A model generated the notes under the pieces. It was not told the origin of the DNA. It searched no databases and worked only from the letters and a program-made list of their open reading frames with translations. The position numbers were made by a program, and so were the translations under genes. Positions 39,201-47,800 of a stretch of 64,000 nt of DNA are shown in pieces. The DNA is from Liolophura sinensis (lineage: Eukaryota > Mollusca > Polyplacophora > Chitonida > Chitonidae), in assembly GCF_032854445.1 (NCBI RefSeq), contig NC_088301.1:59842512-59906511 (forward strand). Reading direction: 5' to 3'. Position 1 is the stretch's first letter. Each line of letters opens with the position of its first letter.

Positions 39201-42200
39201 GGACCTTGTTCCAGAAATGATCATCAAAATAACAGGCATCTTGGAGAAAATTGTTGGTCAGGAGAGAGTGGACACAAGGGTACATGTTTACAGCTGGAAA
39301 TAAAACATGAAAAAAAAGATTATGTATTTATTAGTACATTTAAGAATTTTGAAGAAATGTTTAGGAAAAATTTACCCTTCAAAATCATGCTCTTGTTGAT
39401 TGCTGTGCCACACATGTACATGTATTTAATTTCCAAAGCACACAAGTTTTAAGTGATTAGTTCAGCAGTCAAGGCACTGAATTCTGTCTGGTAGTTGAAA
39501 CAAATTGTTGATTTGTATACCTTTGATTCTGTGGCTGTTGAAGGCTGGTGGGAGAGTGTGTATGACCATTGACAATGTGATGAAGGTTTGACCCAGATAT
39601 GTTGATGAAGCCTCAGATGACCGATTCTACATCTACCAGGTTAGCAATCAAAGTGGAAAGCTTCCCAAATCTGTGCGCTCAGAGTTAAAACATACTGAGA
39701 ATTATGTTATGCTTTCTGTTGCGTTGCATACACGATTGTAAATTTTAGCTATAGCCAGAATTATACTGCATAATTCTCGACAGTCTGAGTTGCCAAGGAC
39801 ATCATGGCTTGTTCCCCTTGGATACTTGTAATGTCGCATTGTCCAAGTGATGGACAGTTTCTTTAAAACTTTACGTTGGACAGCTGTAAAGATTAATACT
39901 AATAATGCTTAACTTTCACCATCTTAAAGCAATAAGAGGAGAGGGCTCTTGGCAACATTTTTGGAGAAATGGTTAGAAGTGGTGCAGTTTAACCAATAGA
40001 TCCACTGATTAACTTCACATAGTAAGGTGTGCAGGTCACTCTGAGAAAGGACTTAAAATACATCATAATGCTGCATTAAATCATGGGGAAAAAGCTTCAA
40101 AAGAATTGTCAGTGTTTTACTAATGGCAAGTACCGCTCACCAGTCCAGACTCAAGCATTATTCACCAGCCCAAACTCAAGGCATTACTGATATTGTTATT
40201 GTTACTGCTGTTGTGTGACAAAGCTAGTTTTGTTTTCTAATACTGATAGCAGTTTAGGATAAATGTTCATGTATATAAGGTCTGAACAAACAGCTTTTGT
40301 CTTGTTGATAATCCTGATGACCACCAAATAAATGTTGAAATACTGATGTTTGCCAACGATGGATTTTAAGTCCTTTCTCAGTGACCTTCATAAGTTGCAG
40401 TTTATGTTGAGCATACAAAGTGGTTTTCAACTTCCTGGGAGATCTTGCGAATGCCACAAGTGGTTTACAGTGTACATGTTGCCTCTTTGGAGAGAATGTT
40501 CTAAAATAGAAACAGATACAGTATTTCACCATAATAACCCATTTATGTTCAACAGTACATGTTATACCCCAAGCACTCATTCACTCACTCAACAGTACAT
40601 GTTAAACCCCAAGCACTCATTCACTCACTCAACAGTACATGTTAAACCCCAAGCACTCATTCACTCACTCAACAGTACATGTTAAACCTCAAGCACTCAT
40701 TCACTCACGCAACTGTACATGTTAAACCCCAAGCACTCATTCACTCATGCAACAGTACATGTTAAACCCCAAGCACTCATTCACTCACTCAACTCCTGTT
40801 AAACCCCAAGCACTCATTCACTCACTCAATAGTACATGTTAAACCCCAAGCACTCACTCAGTCACTCAACAGTACATGTTAAACCCAAACCACTCACTCA
40901 CTCACTCACTCAACAGTACATGTTAAACCCCAACCACTCATTCACTCACTAAACAGTACATGTTAAACCCCAAGCACTCATTCACTCACTCAACAGTACG
41001 TTAAACCCCAACCACTCATTCACTCACTCAACAGTACATGTTAAACCCCACTCAGTCACTCACTCAACAGTACATGTTAAACCCCAACCACTCACTCAGT
41101 CACTCAACAGTACATGTTAAACCCCAAGCACTCATTCACTCACTCAACAGTACATGTTAAACCCCAAGCACTCATTCACTCGCTCAACAGTACATGTTAA
41201 ACCCCAAGCACTCACTCACTCAACAGTACATGTTAAACCCCAAGCACTCATTCACTCACTCAACAGTACATGTTAAACCCCAAGCACTCATTCACTCGCT
41301 CAACAGTACATGTTAAACCCCAAGCACTCATTCACTCGCTCAACAGTACATGTTAAACCCCAAGCACTCACTCACTCAACAGTTACATGTTAAACCCCAA
41401 CATTTAACACTCACTCACTCAACAGTACATGTTATGTTATGTGATATGATGCATCCTGGAAAGTCTTTGCTCTTATCCATGTCTGGCTACTGACTATGGG
41501 GATGGCAGCAAGGGTTGATACATTAATCAGTATCCAAGTACGATGTAAAACCTCTAACATACATACATACATACATACATACATACACATGAACAGAAAT
41601 TCCTTCACAATTTGGTTGTCTTCTAGACTTTTGCAGATTTTGGAAAAATACACAGAGCGAGCAATTCTTGGAACTAACGGCAATCAGCGGCAAACTTACA
41701 GGGTACTGGCCCTGGAGATGTGGAATGTACAGAACAGCACTGAGGTGAATGGCATCAGGTACCTCCAGGTTGATGAGCCTCCCGCGGGAGCAACTCAGGA
41801 GTTTGACTGGTTTTCAAACCAAACATTCAAAACAAGAATTGTATCTGATGAAGATGAAGATGATGATGACAACGACATAAACAATGTTGATGTGTCTATT
41901 TCTCTGCCCCCATCTTTGATACAGGATAGACTAAAAGGTCTGGGACTACTTTCTGCGTCAACATCTTCATAGTGTGAAAATTGGTATTAGTGTTCAAATA
42001 TTATTCTTTGGCTTTGATTTGGCTAAGTATAATCTATAGTGTTAGAATAAGAATAGAGACTCTGTACCCACAGTGTGTTGTAGTCTTGCTTAACTTCTCA
42101 GTGTGGGTTTTTGGGCACTGAACAAATGATGTGTATAAGTGTGTATGCTTTAGTGTTATCTGTGTTTGGCCATTGTAAAGAAGGTTTTGTTAGATTATGT

Positions 42201-44808
42201 CTATAATTAAATGTATATATATAGTTGTTTTACCAAAACTTGCCTCCATGACTAACATACTCATTTTGTCAGATTCTGAGAGGTTCTATTCATTCTATTC
42301 ATCTTTAAAAGTTGATGTGAGGTTTGGTTTGAAGGCAGGATGATAAATAGAGTAGACGTTTCGGCACCAAAGGTAATGTTTTATGACTCTAAATCATGGA
42401 TTTATGTTTGTATCTCAGCTTCGCAGGCCAAAGGTGAAAACCTGAGGATGTCTTTCATTGTTCAGAGGCTTGACGTATTATTCAGTGGACAACCATCCAG
42501 TGATAATACTTCTGTGGTAGGAAGTCTCATTGTGTCAGCTTCTCTGGGCAATGAAAAGATAGAGAATTTAGCAGAGGACCAACAGATAAGGACAATCTTT
42601 TTTGTTAACCAGGTAAAAATGTGTAGATAGGTATTTCTAATTAGAAGAAACTTGTGTACAAGAACTTCATGCACATCTTGATTCTTCCAACATAATGCTA
42701 CACATTTGTATTACAACTCTGGCAGGTAAAATTCTCAATACACTATTATTGTTAATACAATATTGGCCAAGCCTGTTTGAAAACAGAACTTTATTGGGAT
42801 GAGGAATAAAGTGCTATTACCAGGGATTACCTTATTGGGATCGCTTATAAAAACATAAACTGTTTTTTCTTTTGTGTTTTTAAAAGGCATATTGCCAGAA
42901 AAGCTTAAAAGGGATCACTTGCCATATTGAAGCAAACAGTTTCACTTAACTTTTATACATGATTTTCAAGTGTTTCTTTCTATCAAATGTAGACTAAGAC
43001 GGGTACTCCTCGCTGTGTGTTCTGGGACTTTGCCCTACATGGTGGTAAAGGTGGGTGGTCAGGTAGAGGCTGCACCTTACTAAACATCACAGGAAAGGAA
43101 GGATATTATGAATGCAGTTGCAACCACCTCACCAACTTCGCTGTCCTCATTGTAAGTTGTATGTGCAGATTGGCAAATTGCTTAACTCATCGTAAGTTGT
43201 ATGCGCAGATTGATAAATTGTCCTCATTGTAAGTTGTATGTACAGATTGGCAAATTGTCTTCATTGTAAGTTGTATGTACAGATTGGCAAATTGTCTTCA
43301 TTGTAAGTTGTATGTGCAGATTGGCAAATTGTCTTCATCGTAAGTTGTATGTGCAGATTGGCAAATTGTTTAACTACAATGTACTGTCCCTTCTCAAATG
43401 GTAAATGCCTATACTAGTAGTTTTGCAATGAAAAACCCATGATACCTTGTGTCTTACTGAATGGTCACTTGGAGAGAGCAGCAGGAGTGGTTTGGGGATT
43501 ACTAGTATGTGGACAACTCATGCTTTGCTGAGCAGTCAGTCAATTAAGTCTGTAATTGGGTACACCTTCACATCTAGAAGGACAGACAGGCCAAGTGACA
43601 GTGAGGTACCGGTAGTCAGTTGTCAGTCAAAGAGTATGCCTGTACTGTGTGTGTAGATGTGTATGAGCTGATGGCGTGGGCTGGTATTTCCCATTGCAGG
43701 ACTATGGTGGGAAGATAGATGAAGTGCACAACACTGCCCTGACGGTCATTACCATCATCGGCCTGTCCTTGTCCATCATTGGCCTCAGTTTGACTGTCAT
43801 CACCTTCCTTCTGTTCAGGTAAACATGTCACATGAAGCTTACCACTAGCATGCTTAACAGAGACCCCCATTAATGTGTTCAGGGCAGTGCTTTGCCTATT
43901 GGTAGCTGTAAAGAAAGCGAGTTAATATCTATTTAATGATAGTGCCACTGGTTTACATTAGTTTATTTGAATATAAACTCACACTATCCTAAAACACTAA
44001 CTTCAAAGAAATGTGTACCAGTCTCTTGGTCCAAAAAATGCATATGTCTTCGTTTTTGCAGAAAACTTCGCAAGGGGAATAACCAGAAGACGCTGTTTAA
44101 CTTGGCGCTGGCGTTGCTGGCTGCCTGGATCCTCTTCCTGGTCGGCATCATCCTGACACAAGAGAACCTGCACAGCCAGGTGGGCTGCCTTGTCGTCGCT
44201 GTTCTCCTCCACTACTTCCTGCTGGCAGGATTTATGTGGATGCTGGTGGAAGCTGTTCTCCAGTACTTGAGATTTGTCAAGATTTTGGGCACCTACATAC
44301 CATACTTCATCATCAAAGCCTCCTTTATAGCATGGGGTAAGAGCTTTGCTTTCTTATCGCCAGAAAAATCTGGACTAATTTAGAAACTCACAAATGCACT
44401 TACGGATACAATTTATGAACTCGTAATTAAATATTGAGCCTTTAAATTCATCAATTGATTTTCAAATTTGATCGTAACAGTGGAATAGTCCTTACTATCT
44501 AGAAAGTGAACACTGAAAGACTAAAATTTTTATTTTACATTTTAATGCTGACAGCCTGTGCTTTATTAGTACAGCTATACTTGGGTAAGACTATACTGTG
44601 GTCTGTAGTGTTGTCTGTGATGGTTGTGGTATGTGATGCGGTCCCTGCGTATGTGTTCGTTAGACTTCTTTCCTACATCCTTGAGTAGAGATGTACTTGT
44701 ATGCTGAAATTGTATTTCTCAATTCATGTCAATAGTTACTGATCAGAAATGATATACATTCCAGATAAAACAATAACTGGGTATGAATTTCTCATATTTC
44801 ACATCTGA

Positions 44809-44893
<85 letters not shown>

Positions 44894-47800
44894 TTTAAAG
44901 GAATGGCAACCCCATGTGTAAGCATGATATGTGCCAATGCTGTACAAAAAAAAAAACAAAAAAACATCAGTTTATTATCTGTCTCCTTTATAAACACATG
45001 AGTGGATGGACAGAGATGCAAAGACAATGGAAAGGGAAAAAGATTAGGTCATTAGGCCAATATTCTATCAATTCATTAAACCTTGAACTAATAACTACAT
45101 ACCATCTAGAATTTCTTACATCATTGTAAAAAAAGGAGGCAACTGCCTGGAGGCTATGATTATGCAATGATCTGAACACAGTTTCCAGGGAAGGGTTAGT
45201 GACCCCATCTTTAATTAGATGTGCCAGAAAAAAACGTTTCCTTGCATTATTCTAGGTTTTACATTGAAATAACAGGTGTGAGATGGAATCCTCCACTAAA
45301 CAGGTCTCACAAAGACCTGAGTCATGCTGATTGAATCTATGTAAATATGAATTCATGGGGAAATGACCCTAGACCACATCTGAGTTATATTTTTAATGAT
45401 ACAATTAAACACATTTTTATTAAAGTTTCCCTTTTTTACCACAGTGTGATGTTTTGGTGAATTCTAACATCAAACCCTTAGACATTAGCTAACCAGTGTA
45501 ATGGAGTATAATTTTGTTATTCCGCTACAGGTGTCCCATTAATTCCTGTCATCGTGGTTCTGTCTATAAACTACAACCTCTACTACCGAGCCGAAGGGAT
45601 GAACATCACAAAGTTGTGAGTTTATTCTTCACTATTTTCATATAAGTTTATATACGTATAGTACATTTGGTTCTGATAGTGTAATTATACATTACAGGCT
45701 TGACTGTCGTATTCATGCGCCAGCATCAGCTTTGTTTTGTGTTAGCAGTGCAGGTTTTCTTCAGTGGATGACTGTATATTAAAGATTTGCTTGTTAAGTG
45801 GGTCCTTGACAATGAACTCACAATGCCTGATGTGATACATACCAAGTGGCAGTGTGTGTAGAAAATTAGGTACTGGACACAATGAACTCACAATGTCTGA
45901 TCATACATACCAAGTGGCAGTGTGTGTAGAAAATTAGGTAGTGGACACAATGAACTCACAATGTCTGATGTGATACATACCAAGTGGCAGTGTGAGTAGA
46001 AAATTAGGTACTGGACACAATGAACTCACAATGTCTGATCATACATACCAAGTGGCAGTGTGTGTAGAAAATTAGATACTGGACACAATGAACTCACAAT
46101 GCCTGATGTGATACATACCAAGTGGTAGTGTGTGTAGAAAATTAGGTACTGGACACAATGAACTCACAATGTCTGATCATACATACCAAGTGGCAGTGTG
46201 TGTAGAAAATTAGATACTGGACACAATGAACTCACAATGTCTGATCATACATACCAAGTGGCAGTGTGTGTAGAAAATTAGGTACTGGACACAATGAACT
46301 CACAATGTCTGATGTGATACATACCAAGTGGCAGTGTGAGTAGAAAATTAGGTACTGGACACAATGAACTCACAATGTCTGATGTGATACATACCAAGTG
46401 GCAGTGTGTGTAGAAAATTAGGTACTGGACACAATGAACTCACAATGTCTGATGTGATACATACCAAGTGGCAGTGTGTGTAGAAAATTAGATACTGGAC
46501 ACAATGAACTCACAATGTCTGATCATACATACCAAGTGGCAGTGTGTGTAGAAAATTAGATACTGGACACAGTGAACTCACAATGTCTGATGTGATACAT
46601 ACCAAGTGGCAGTGTGTGTAGAAAATTAGGTACTGGACACAATGAACTCACAATGTCTGATCATACATACCAAGTGGCAGTGTGTGTAGAAAATTAGATA
46701 CTGGACACAATGAACTCACAATGTCTGATCATACATACCAAGTGGCAGTGTGTGTAGAAAATTAGATACTGGACACAATGAACTCACAATGTCTGATCAT
46801 ACATACCAAGTGGCAGTGCGTGTAGAAAATTAGGTAGTGGACACAATGAACTCACAATGTCTGATGTGATACATACCAAGTGGCAGTGTGTGTAGAAAAT
46901 TAGGTAGTGGACACAGTGAACTCACAATGTCTGATGTGATACATACCAAGTGGTAGTGTGTGTAGAAAATTAGGTACTGGACACAATGAACTCACAATGT
47001 CTGATGTGATACATACCAAGTGGCAGTGTGTGTAGAAAATTAGATACTGGACGCAATGAACTCACAATGTCTGATCATACATACCAAGTGGCAGTGTGAG
47101 TAGAAAATTAGATACTGGACACAATGAACTCACAATGTCTGATGTGATACATACCAAGTGGCAGTGTGTGTAGAAAATTAGGTACTGGACACAATGAACT
47201 CACAATGTCTGATGTGATACATACCAAGTGGCAGTGTGTGTAGAAAATTAGATACTGGACACAATGAACTCACCATGTCTGATGTGATACATACCAAGTG
47301 GCAGTGTGTGTAGAAAATTAGGTACTGGACACAATGAACTCACAATGTCTGATGTGATACATACCAAGTGGTAGTGTGTGTAGAAAATTAGATACTGGAC
47401 ACAGTGAACTCACAATGTCTGATGTGATACATACCAAGTGGCAGTGTGTGTAGAAAATTAGGTACTGGACACAATGAACTCACCATGTCTGATGTGATAC
47501 ATACCAAGTGGCAGTGTGTGTAGAAAATTAGGTACTGGACACAATGAACTCACAATGTCTGATCATACATACCAAGTGGCAGTGTGAGTAGAAAATTAGG
47601 TACTGGACACAATGAACTCACAATGCCTGATGTGATACATACCAAGTGGTAGTGTGTGTAGGAAATTAGATACTGGACACAGTGAACTCACAATGTCTGA
47701 TGTGATACATACCAAGTGGCAGTGTGTGTAGAAAATTAGGTACTGGACACAATGAACTCACAATGTCTGATGTGATACATACCAAGTGGCAGTGTGTGTA

